Assembly (NCBI GenBank): GCA_946479905.1
Contig: CAMLIA010000060.1
Location: forward strand, 1-20,295
Reading direction: 5' to 3'
DNA: 20,295 nucleotides
DNA from: an uncultured Frankiales bacterium
GTDB lineage: Bacteria; Actinomycetota; Actinomycetes; Mycobacteriales; SCTD01
In this document: positions 1 through 6,677 of the stretch, one piece after another
Layout of the letters: each line of letters starts with the position of its first letter
Numbering within the stretch: position 1 is the stretch's first letter
Position numbers and translations under genes: made by a program
The notes under the pieces: generated by a model
Databases searched by the model: none
What the model was told of the DNA's origin: nothing
Seen by the model: the letters and a program-made list of their open reading frames with translations, nothing else

Positions 1-16
1 GGGGGCGAGCGCATGA
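1..16 (+). CDS. 3' end of upstream gene, probably ipdA (partial)
   Basis: An open frame enters from the left edge and stops with TGA at 14-16, encoding only a tail of Gly-Ala-Ser-Ala. The TGA overlaps the ipdB start as ATGA, the usual arrangement for two subunits made from one message. IpdA is the obligate partner of IpdB and normally lies directly upstream, so the identity is inferred from position. Four residues cannot identify a protein. Confidence 0.4.
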
Positions 17-747
17 GCGACATCACCCGCGCGGAGGTGTGCGCGATCGCGTGCGCGGAGGCGTTCCGCGGCGACGGCGAGATCCTCGCCTCCCCCATGG
101 CGCTCGTGCCGGCTCTCGGCGCACGGCTCGCCCGCGAGACGTTCGAGCCCGACCTGCTGCTGTCCGACGGCGAGGCGACCTTCGTCGCCGGCCCGTGGGC
201 GCTGGGCGCGAAGCCGCCGACCACCACCGAGGCGTGGATCCCCTACCGGTCCATCTTCGACCTGGTCTGGAACGGCCACCGGCACGTGATGATGGGCGCC
301 AGCCAGATCGACAGGCACGGCAACCAGAACATCAGCTGCATCGGTGACTTCCACAGGCCGAAGAACCAGCTGCTCGGCGTGCGCGGCGCCCCCGGCAACA
401 CGGTCAGCCACCCCACGTCGTACTGGGTGCCGAACCACTCGACCCGCGTCTTCGTCGAGAAGGTGGACATGGTGAGCGGCGTCGGCACCGACCGCGGTGT
501 CGACGTCCCGCTGCGCCGCGTCGTCACCAACCTCGGCGTGCTGGACCTCGGCGGCCCGGGGCGCACGATGCGGCTGCTCTCCGTCCACCCGGGCGTGACC
601 GTGGCGGACGTCCAGCAGGCCACCGGGTTCGAGCTCCACACCGACGACGTGGTGGAGTCGAGGTTGCCCACCGACGAGGAGCTCCGGCTCATCCGTGAGG
701 TGCTGGACCCCAAGAACCTGCGCGACAAGGAAGTTCCCCCCGCATGA
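13..747 (+). CDS. ipdB: IpdB, beta subunit of the IpdAB steroid ring-C hydrolase (COCHEA-CoA hydrolase)
   Basis: This 244-residue protein has the class I CoA-transferase beta-subunit fold. The family signature GASQIDRHGNQN lies near residues 96-107, and a C-terminal segment with PGRTMRLLSVHPGVT is typical of the family. Mycobacterial IpdB is about 250 residues, so the gene is full length. Established work shows that IpdAB, despite its fold, is a hydrolase that opens the last steroid ring of COCHEA-CoA to give MOODA-CoA in the cytosol. The start ATG overlaps the upstream stop, and its own TGA overlaps the ipdC start as ATGA, so it is probably translationally coupled on both sides. A generic 3-oxoacid CoA-transferase subunit is the alternative, but neighbours ipdC, ipdF and echA20 make IpdB much more likely. 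Confidence 0.9.
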   Translation: MSDITRAEVCAIACAEAFRGDGEILASPMALVPALGARLARETFEPDLLLSDGEATFVAGPWALGAKPPTTTEAWIPYRSIFDLVWNGHRHVMMGASQIDRHGNQNISCIGDFHRPKNQLLGVRGAPGNTVSHPTSYWVPNHSTRVFVEKVDMVSGVGTDRGVDVPLRRVVTNLGVLDLGGPGRTMRLLSVHPGVTVADVQQATGFELHTDDVVESRLPTDEELRLIREVLDPKNLRDKEVPPA

Positions 748-1790
748 AGACACGCGCCACCGAGCTGTTCGGCGTCGAGCACCCCATCGTGCAGACCGGC
801 ATGGGGTACGTCAGCGGCGCACGCCTGACGAGCGCCACCGCCAACGCCGGCGGGCTCGGCATCATCGCGAGCGCCACCATGTCGTACGACGAGCTGGCGC
901 GGGCCATCTCCGAGGTGAAGGCCCGCACGGCCAACCCGTTCGGCGTGAACCTCCGCGCCGACGCCTCCGACGCCGCCGAGCGCATCGACCTGATGGCGCG
1001 CGAGGGCGTCAGGGTGGCCTCCTTCGCGCTGGCGCCCAAGAAGGACCTCATCAAGCGCTGCAAGGACCACGGCATGGTCGTCATGCCGTCGATCGGCGCG
1101 AAGCGGCACGCGGAGAAGGTCGCCGCGTGGGGCGTCGACGCGGTCATCGTCCAGGGCGGCGAGGGCGGCGGCCACACCGGTCAGGTCCCGACGACCGTGC
1201 TGCTCCCCCAGGTCGTCGACGCCGTCGACATCCCGGTCATCGCCGCCGGTGGCTTCTTCGACGGCCGCGGTCTCGTCGCCGCCCTCGCGTACGGCGCCGA
1301 GGGCATCGCCATGGGCACCCGCTTCCTGCTGACGTCCGACAGCGCCGTCAGCCAGGAGGTGAAGCAGGTCTACCTCGACAAGGGCGTCACGGACACGGTC
1401 GTGACGACCGAGGTCGACGGCGTCCCCCACCGGGTGCTCCGCACCGAGTTCGTCGACGAGCTGCTGAAGAGCCGCGCGCTCGGACGGATGACCCGAGCGG
1501 TCCGCAACGCCGTCGCGTTCCAGAAGCTCTCCGGCACGCCCTGGAAGGACGTCGTCACCGAGGGCCTCGCGATGCGCAAGAACGCGGAGCTCTCGTTCAG
1601 CCAGCTCGTCATGGCGGCCAACACCCCGATGCTGCTCAAGGCGGCGATGGTCGACGGCCGCCCCGATCTCGGCGTCATGGCGAGCGGCCAGGTCACCGGC
1701 CTCATCGACGACCTGCCGAGCTGCCAGGAGCTCATCACCCGGATCATGGCCGAGGCGGAGGCGACGTTGAAGCGGCTGCGCGATGTCTGA
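744..1790 (+). CDS. ipdC: IpdC, nitronate monooxygenase-fold flavoenzyme of HIP catabolism
   Basis: This 348-residue protein is a TIM-barrel flavoenzyme of the nitronate monooxygenase/2-nitropropane dioxygenase family. It opens with an HPIVQTGMGYVSG-type N-terminus and has GGEGGGHTG around residues 138-146, placing His144 where the family keeps its active-site His. The FMN-phosphate loop AAGGFFDGRGL follows, then the MGTRFL strand. Mycobacterial IpdC is about 355 residues. Genetic and metabolite work places IpdC in the oxidation of ring C of 5-hydroxy HIP-derived CoA thioesters before ring hydrolysis; I did not deduce the reaction from sequence. An AAGGAAG ribosome site lies about 10 nt upstream of the ATG. 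The start overlaps the ipdB stop, and the end overlaps ipdF by 8 nt. True nitronate monooxygenase activity is possible but less likely in this operon. Confidence 0.9.
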   Translation: MKTRATELFGVEHPIVQTGMGYVSGARLTSATANAGGLGIIASATMSYDELARAISEVKARTANPFGVNLRADASDAAERIDLMAREGVRVASFALAPKKDLIKRCKDHGMVVMPSIGAKRHAEKVAAWGVDAVIVQGGEGGGHTGQVPTTVLLPQVVDAVDIPVIAAGGFFDGRGLVAALAYGAEGIAMGTRFLLTSDSAVSQEVKQVYLDKGVTDTVVTTEVDGVPHRVLRTEFVDELLKSRALGRMTRAVRNAVAFQKLSGTPWKDVVTEGLAMRKNAELSFSQLVMAANTPMLLKAAMVDGRPDLGVMASGQVTGLIDDLPSCQELITRIMAEAEATLKRLRDV

Positions 1791-2547
1791 CAGCTCGCCG
1801 GACTACGTGCCCGGCCACGGGCTGCTGACCGACAAGGTCGTCGTCGTCACCGCGGCCGCCGGCACCGGCATCGGCTTCGCGACGGCGAAGAAGGCGCAGG
1901 AGGAGGGCGCGACCGTGGTCGTCTCCGACTGGCACGAGCGCCGGCTCGCCGAGACCGCGGCGACCCTCGGCGTGCGCGGCATCGTCTGCGACGTGACCGT
2001 CCAGGAGCAGGTCGACCACCTCATCGGCTCGGTGGTGAACGAGCACGGCCGGCTCGACGTCATGGTCAACAACGCCGGCCTCGGCGGCACCGCCGAGCTC
2101 GTCGACATGACCGACGAGCAGTGGCTGCGCGTGCTCGACGTGACCCTCAACGGCACCTTCCGCTGCACGCGCGCCGCGCTGCAGCAGATGAAGACGCAGG
2201 GCAAGGGCGTCATCGTCAACAACTCCAGCGTCATCGGCTGGCGCGCTCAGGTCGGCCAGGCGCACTACGCCGCCGCGAAGGCCGGGGTCAACGCGCTCAC
2301 CCGCACGGCAGGCGTCGAGGGCGCCCGGTACGGCGTCCGCGTCAACGCGGTCTCCCCCAGCATCGCCATGCACGCGTTCCTCGCGAAGGTCACCACCGAC
2401 GAGCTGCTCGAGGAGCTGTCGGCGCGGGAGGCCTTCGGACGGCCCGCCGAGCCGTGGGAGGTCGCCAACGTCATCGTCTTCCTCGCCAGCGACTACTCGT
2501 CGTACATGACGGGCGAGATCGTCTCCGTCTCCAGCCAGCACCCGTAG
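1783..2547 (+). CDS. ipdF: IpdF, short-chain dehydrogenase for the C5-hydroxyl of HIP-CoA-type intermediates
   Basis: This 254-residue classical SDR is co-linear with what I recall of mycobacterial Rv3559c (IpdF). It shares stretches such as DWHERRLAETAA, LDVMVNNAGLGG, GWRAQ, VNAVSPSIA and the terminal SxQHP. The catalytic set reads Ser149, Tyr162 and Lys166 (HYAAAKAG). IpdF is reported to oxidise the ring-C hydroxyl to a ketone in the C/D-ring pathway. One oddity is the dinucleotide-binding turn, which reads TAAAGTGIG where the family usually has TG; the remaining glycines are kept, so binding is probably intact. The start ATG lies 8 nt inside the end of ipdC without a strong ribosome site of its own, suggesting coupled translation. 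Its TAG stop abuts the ribosome site for echA20. Confidence 0.93.
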   Translation: MSDSSPDYVPGHGLLTDKVVVVTAAAGTGIGFATAKKAQEEGATVVVSDWHERRLAETAATLGVRGIVCDVTVQEQVDHLIGSVVNEHGRLDVMVNNAGLGGTAELVDMTDEQWLRVLDVTLNGTFRCTRAALQQMKTQGKGVIVNNSSVIGWRAQVGQAHYAAAKAGVNALTRTAGVEGARYGVRVNAVSPSIAMHAFLAKVTTDELLEELSAREAFGRPAEPWEVANVIVFLASDYSSYMTGEIVSVSSQHP

Positions 2548-2550
2548 GAG
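2546..2550 (+). promoter_or_regulatory. Ribosome binding site AGGAG that fixes the echA20 GTG start
   Basis: AGGAG begins within the TAG stop of ipdF and sits 7 nt before the GTG at 2558. No ATG is available nearby, so this site supports the GTG start. Confidence 0.75.
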
Positions 2551-2557
2551 CCCCAAC

Positions 2558-3292
2558 GTGATTCGCACCGAGCGCCACGAAGACGGCGTCGTGGAGGTCG
2601 TGGTCGACCACCCACCCGTGAACGCCCTGCCGGTCAAGGGCTGGTTCGACCTCGCCGACGCGATCCTGTCCGCGGGCAAGGACCCGGCGACCCGGGCGGT
2701 CGTGCTGCGCGCGGAGGGCCGCGGCTTCAACGCCGGCGTGGACATCAAGGAGTTCCAGAAGGACGAGACGTTCAACGCCCTCGTCGGGGCCAACCGCGGC
2801 TGCCACGCCGCGTTCGGCGCCTGCTACGAGTGCCCCGTCCCCGTCATCACGGCCGTGCAGGGCTTCTGCCTCGGCGGCGGCATCGGGCTCGCCGGCAACA
2901 GCGACATCGTCATCGCCTCCGACGACGCGACGTTCGGGCTGCCCGAGGTCGACCGCGGCGCACTCGGTGCGGCGACCCACCTGTCCCGGCTGGTCCCGCT
3001 GCACAAGGCGCGCGCGATGGTCTACACCTCGGCGACAGCCACGGCGCAGGAGCTGCACGACTTCGGCTCCGTGCTGCACGTCGTACCCCGTGACGAGCTG
3101 CGCGCGAAGGCGCTGGAGGTCGCGCACTCGATCGCGGAGAAGGACCCGACGGTCATCCGGATGGCGAAGGAGTCGCTCGCGGCGATCGACCTGTGGGACG
3201 TGCACAAGAGCTACCGCATCGAGCAGAGCTACACCTTCGAGCTCAACCTGCTGGGCGTGGCCGACAAGGTCCGAGAGGACTTCGGCAAGTGA
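2558..3292 (+). CDS. echA20: EchA20, crotonase-family ring-D hydrolase (HIEC-CoA hydrolase)
   Basis: This 244-residue enoyl-CoA hydratase/isomerase-fold protein is very like mycobacterial EchA20 (about 247 residues) as I recall it. Shared landmarks are PPVNA near the N-terminus, ILRAEGRGFNAGVDIKE-type oxyanion-loop sequence near residues 48-64, GGGIGLAGNSD, ASDDATFGLPEV, and RGALGAATHLSRLVP. A C-terminal YTFELNLLGVAD tail also matches. EchA20 is known to hydrolyse ring D of the bicyclic HIEC-CoA to COCHEA-CoA, the substrate of IpdAB encoded in the same operon. It starts with GTG behind a clear AGGAG. Its TGA overlaps the next gene's GTG as GTGA. An ordinary beta-oxidation hydratase is unlikely given this level of motif identity and context. 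Confidence 0.93.
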   Translation: MIRTERHEDGVVEVVVDHPPVNALPVKGWFDLADAILSAGKDPATRAVVLRAEGRGFNAGVDIKEFQKDETFNALVGANRGCHAAFGACYECPVPVITAVQGFCLGGGIGLAGNSDIVIASDDATFGLPEVDRGALGAATHLSRLVPLHKARAMVYTSATATAQELHDFGSVLHVVPRDELRAKALEVAHSIAEKDPTVIRMAKESLAAIDLWDVHKSYRIEQSYTFELNLLGVADKVREDFGK

Positions 3293-3714
3293 GCGCCTAC
3301 GAGGAGATCCGCAACCTGCTGGGGATCTACTGCGAGGTGATGGACGCCGCCGACTGGGACGGTCTCGGCGAGCTGCTGGCCGACGCGCGGGTCATCGACG
3401 ACAAGGGACGGCAGATCGCCGCCGGTCGTGAGGACGTCACCCACCTGTGGCGGGCGATGGTCCACCTGTACGACGGGAGCCCCTGCACGCGCCACCTCGT
3501 GACCGGCCCGGTGATCGAGGTCACGGACACGACGGCCACGTGCCGGTCGAGCTTCCTCGTCGCGCAGAAGGTGCCGGACGGCGAGCTCCGCTTGGTCGCT
3601 GCCGGCCGTTACCGGGACAGCTTCCAGGTGCGCAACGGAAGGTGGGCGTTCACCGAGCGGCAGTTCTTCCTCGACCAGGAGGGCGACATGACAGCGCACC
3701 TGGTGGACCTGTGA
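3289..3714 (+). CDS. NTF2/SnoaL-like protein of unknown function in the ipd operon
   Basis: This is a 141-residue alpha+beta-barrel protein of the SnoaL/NTF2-like type, read from GTG at 3289, which overlaps the echA20 stop as GTGA. The N-terminal helix carries the common pattern of Tyr-rich start, then AADWDGLGELLADARVIDD. The middle has CTRHLVTGPVIEV, and the C-terminal strands RYRDSFQVRNGRWAFTERQ. These match the polyketide-cyclase/ring-hydroxylating-dioxygenase-beta-like subgroup. The same fold contains ketosteroid isomerase, but I cannot align the catalytic Tyr/Asp set of that enzyme with confidence. Position between echA20 and an SDR suggests a role on a C/D-ring intermediate, for instance isomerisation, dehydration or accessory binding. 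That is inference. A GAGAGGA stretch about 10 nt upstream may be its ribosome site. Confidence 0.85.
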   Translation: MSAYEEIRNLLGIYCEVMDAADWDGLGELLADARVIDDKGRQIAAGREDVTHLWRAMVHLYDGSPCTRHLVTGPVIEVTDTTATCRSSFLVAQKVPDGELRLVAAGRYRDSFQVRNGRWAFTERQFFLDQEGDMTAHLVDL

Positions 3715-4412
3715 GGTTCGAGGGCAAGCGGGTCTTCCTCACCGGCGCCGCGTCGGGCATCGGGAAGGCGACGCACGACCTGTTCCGTGCCGAGGGTGCC
3801 GACGTGGTCGCCGTGGACATCGCCGAGGCCCCGGACGTCATCGCGTGCGACGTCACCGACATCCCGGCCGTCGTGGGCCTGGTGCAGGAGCAGGGCCCGT
3901 TCGACGTCGTCCTCAACGTGGCCGGCATCGTCAGGCTCGGGCACTCCCTGGACGTGTCGATGGCCGACTGGGACCGGCAGCTCGCCGTCAACCTCACCGC
4001 GCCGTTCGCCATCATGCAGGCCGCCCTGCCGGGGCTGCTCGAGCGCAAGGGCAACATCGTCAACGTGGGCAGCATCGCCGGCATGCGCGGGCAGGCCTAC
4101 TCCGCCGCCTACTGCGCCTCCAAGGGCGGCATCGTCATGCTCTCGAAGGGCCTGGCGGTGGAGTACTCCCGGCGGGGCGTGCGGATCAACTGCGTGTGCC
4201 CCGGCGGCGTGTGGACGCCCCTCGTGGAGGGCGTCGCGGCGACCATGCCGGGCGACCTCGACGAGACCCTCATGCAGCGCGCCTACAACCTGCTGCCGCC
4301 CGGTTTCGCCAAGCCGGTCGAGATCGCCGAGGCGATCGCGTACCTCGCCTCCGACGCCGCTCGCTCGGTGACCGGCGCCGCGTTCATGATCGACGGCGGC
4401 ATCGACTCCTGA
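3711..4412 (+). CDS. Short-chain dehydrogenase/reductase, last gene of the ipd operon
   Basis: This is a 233-residue classical SDR. It has the cofactor motif TGAASGIG near residues 11-18, NVAG in the position of NNAG, catalytic Ser121, and Tyr134/Lys138 in the YCASK motif. The C-terminus is VTGAAFMIDGG. A putative DVVAVDIAE strand end with acidic Asp suggests NAD(H) rather than NADP(H) preference. I chose GTG at 3711, which overlaps the upstream stop as GTGA and gives a normal N-terminus (RFEGKRVFLTG). In mycobacteria uncharacterised SDR genes also sit beside echA20, so this is probably a steroid or steroid-fragment alcohol dehydrogenase. The exact substrate is unknown. Its TGA is followed immediately by the stop of the convergent response-regulator gene, leaving no room for a terminator between them. 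Confidence 0.9.
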   Translation: MRFEGKRVFLTGAASGIGKATHDLFRAEGADVVAVDIAEAPDVIACDVTDIPAVVGLVQEQGPFDVVLNVAGIVRLGHSLDVSMADWDRQLAVNLTAPFAIMQAALPGLLERKGNIVNVGSIAGMRGQAYSAAYCASKGGIVMLSKGLAVEYSRRGVRINCVCPGGVWTPLVEGVAATMPGDLDETLMQRAYNLLPPGFAKPVEIAEAIAYLASDAARSVTGAAFMIDGGIDS

Positions 4413-4859
4413 TCAGGCCGGTTCGGGCAGGCTCGCGATGTCCATCCAGTACTTCGCCAGCTGCATCAGCCCGTCGTGCAGGCCGTCCGCCGTCGCGGGC
4501 TTGGTGACGTAGGAGTTCGCCCCGCGGGCGTAGCTCTCGTCGATGTCCTCGGGCCGGTCCGAGGAGCTCAGGACGACGACCGGGATGGTGCGCAGGCCCT
4601 CGTCGTCGGCGATCTCGGCGAGCACCTCCAAGCCGCCCTTCTTGGGCATCTTGAGGTCGAGGACGATGAGGTGCGGGCGCTCCACGTGGGCGTAGCCGCC
4701 CCGCTGGTAGAGGTAGTCGAGCACCTGCTCGCCGTCGGTGACGGTGTGCATCTCGACATGGTTGCCCTGGGCGTCACGGAAGGCCCGCGAGGCGAAGAAG
4801 GCGTGGTCGACGTTGTCCTCTGCCAGCAGGACGCGCGGGGTCTGGGCGGTCGGGTTCAT
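4413..4859 (-). CDS. Single-domain (CheY/Rcp1-like) response regulator
   Basis: This is a 148-residue receiver domain with no output domain. The acidic pocket is Glu14/Asp15 (LLAEDN). Asp68 in VLDLKMP is the expected phospho-acceptor. The switch Ser lies in VVVLSSSD, and the conserved Lys in SYVTKPA. The extended form with an 'EDNxxDxxF' start and LDLKMPKKGG resembles Rcp1-type regulators that pair with phytochrome-like or GAF-containing kinases. The ATG overlaps the TGA of the upstream kinase gene as ATGA, so it is almost certainly the kinase's cognate partner. With no output domain it probably works by protein contact, as a phosphate relay or sink, or by feeding the receiver-bearing GGDEF-EAL protein. 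A longer minus-strand reading frame continues upstream, but that part is antiparallel noise over the kinase. Confidence 0.93.
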   Translation of the reverse strand: MNPTAQTPRVLLAEDNVDHAFFASRAFRDAQGNHVEMHTVTDGEQVLDYLYQRGGYAHVERPHLIVLDLKMPKKGGLEVLAEIADDEGLRTIPVVVLSSSDRPEDIDESYARGANSYVTKPATADGLHDGLMQLAKYWMDIASLPEPA

Positions 4860-6667
4860 CGGACGGGCTCTCTCTCGGGGACGACGAGGCTGTGCCAACC
4901 GGTGATGACAGCCTTGGGCAGGTCGATGCGTGCGGTGGTGCCGGTGGCGGTCCAGGGCTGCGGGCCCTCGAGGACGATCTCGCCGCCCAGCGCCTCGACG
5001 ATGCGGCGGCAGATGGGCAGGCCCATGCCGGTGCCGGGCACGTCGCTGCGTGCCGCGTCGAGCCGTTCGAAGACCTCGAACGCCTTCTCCCGGTACGGCT
5101 CGGGGATCCCGGGGCCGTTGTCGGCGACGGTGACGAGCAGGCCGTCCTCGGTCTTGCTGCAGTCCACACGGACCTCGGTCGCACCGTGCTTGGCCGCGTT
5201 GTCGAGCAGGTTGGTGAGCAGCTGGCGGGCCCGCAGCTCGCTCGCCCACAGGACCGGGAAGTCCTTGCCGAGCCGGATGTGGCAGTCGCCGTGCTGCGCC
5301 TCGACCTCGCGGGCGACCGACTCGGTGAGGGACCCGACGGCGACCGCCTGCGGGGGCGGCTCGCTGCGTCCGATCCGCGAGAGCTCGAGCAGGTCCTGGA
5401 TCAGGCTCTGCATGTACTGCGCGTTGACCGCGATCCGCTCGAGGTAGTGCGGACCGTCGCCCTGCAGCTGACCGGCGTGGTCGCTCCGCAGCACGTCCAG
5501 GTAGCCGAGCACCGAGATGATCGGGTTGCGCAGGTCGTGCGACACGCTGTACACGATGGTCCGCAGCTCGGCGTTGGCGGCCTCGGCGGCACGGCGGCTC
5601 TTCGCCTCCTGCTCGTAGAGACGGCAGCGCTGCAGGGCGAGGTCGACGAACGTGCCCACCCGCTCGAGCAGCCGCAGCTCGCTGGGCCCGAACACGGGCG
5701 CCATCGCGTCGGCGCGGATGAGCAGCCAGCCGGTGGACAGCCGGCACCCGAAGGCACCGTTCGCGGTGACCACGACCAGGTCGTCGGTGCCGGCGGCGGT
5801 GAGCTCCGCACGCACCTGCGGCAGGTCGAGCTCGGTGGGGTTCGGGGTCCCGGGGACGTCGATGAAGTACGCGGTGCTCGCGCCGAACAGCGGTGGCAGT
5901 GCCGGGAGGATCGTGGCGGCGACGTCCTCCGGGGTGAGGGCCACCATCAGGCCGCGCTCCGTCGCGGCCAGCTGCATGAGGTCCGAGGCCCGCCAGGCGG
6001 TCCGCAGCCAGTCGGGCGCGACGAAGGCCAGCACCAGCAGGCCGATGCCCGCCGCGCCCACGAGGGCGCTGACGACCTGGGTCGTCTGCGAGGGGTCGCC
6101 CGAGCCGCCGGAAGAAACGAGGGCCAGGGTCACGACGACCGCACCGGCGCTCAGCGTCCGCATCCGCCGGCGCACGACGGTCGGCCGGCTGGTGCCCGAG
6201 GTCCACAGGCCGTGCGCGGCGAGCGCCGACTGCACGGCCCAGCCGACGATGACGACGAGGACGTAGACGTTGAACCAGGTGCTGCGCTCCTCACCCGGCT
6301 GCGGGAAGCGCGGCGAGACCACGGTGGCCAGCAGCTGCACGCCCGTCAGCACCGCCGCCACGCGATGCCGGCGCGGGCCCAGCGCCCCGAGCGACAGCGC
6401 GAACCGCACCAGGGAGTACGGCACGAGCAGCAGCACGCACACCAGGACGACGGTGTAGGTGTGGGTCAGCACCGACCCGGTGTCCTTGACGTGCAGCTGG
6501 GACACCGCGACGACAGCGGCCAGGGTGGAGAACATGGCCAGCGCCCAGCCGGTGGCGGGAGCCCGGTGCGCCAGCCAGCGACGCAGCAGGGCGGCGACGG
6601 CGACGAGCACGACGGCGAGCTCGGTGAGCTGCGTGACGAGCAGGAAGGTGTCGGGGGTCTTGTTCAT
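4856..6667 (-). CDS. Membrane sensor histidine kinase: seven helices, GAF-like domain, HisKA, HATPase
   Basis: This 603-residue kinase begins with about seven hydrophobic segments between residues 8 and 220, joined by short loops. No large extracellular domain is visible, so it may sense a membrane-borne or small ligand. A GAF-like region follows (about 235-350). A linker helix leads to the dimerisation/phosphotransfer domain with His377 in VYSVSHDLRNP. The ATPase domain carries Asn490 in LLDNAAKHG, then ADNGPGIP and a PGTGMGLPI G2 box, so all kinase motifs look intact. The gene follows the REC-PAS-GGDEF-EAL gene with 10 nt between them; a GAGGACGG ribosome site overlaps that gene's stop codon. 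Its own stop overlaps the response-regulator start. The seven-helix module does not match a named sensor family that I can identify. Confidence 0.93.
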   Translation of the reverse strand: MNKTPDTFLLVTQLTELAVVLVAVAALLRRWLAHRAPATGWALAMFSTLAAVVAVSQLHVKDTGSVLTHTYTVVLVCVLLLVPYSLVRFALSLGALGPRRHRVAAVLTGVQLLATVVSPRFPQPGEERSTWFNVYVLVVIVGWAVQSALAAHGLWTSGTSRPTVVRRRMRTLSAGAVVVTLALVSSGGSGDPSQTTQVVSALVGAAGIGLLVLAFVAPDWLRTAWRASDLMQLAATERGLMVALTPEDVAATILPALPPLFGASTAYFIDVPGTPNPTELDLPQVRAELTAAGTDDLVVVTANGAFGCRLSTGWLLIRADAMAPVFGPSELRLLERVGTFVDLALQRCRLYEQEAKSRRAAEAANAELRTIVYSVSHDLRNPIISVLGYLDVLRSDHAGQLQGDGPHYLERIAVNAQYMQSLIQDLLELSRIGRSEPPPQAVAVGSLTESVAREVEAQHGDCHIRLGKDFPVLWASELRARQLLTNLLDNAAKHGATEVRVDCSKTEDGLLVTVADNGPGIPEPYREKAFEVFERLDAARSDVPGTGMGLPICRRIVEALGGEIVLEGPQPWTATGTTARIDLPKAVITGWHSLVVPEREPVR

Positions 6668-6677
6668 CGCACCGTCC

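Noticed and set aside
243..1430. Long minus-strand ORF of 395 codons opposite ipdB/ipdC
   Set aside because: It is antisense to two genes with clear family motifs; the product is low-complexity, rich in Asp/Arg/Gly/Ala with no domain, typical of high-GC shadow frames.
4408..4417. Palindrome CCTGATCAGG as a bidirectional terminator
   Set aside because: It is only 10 bp, has no loop and no U-run, and is made mostly by the two abutting stop codons.
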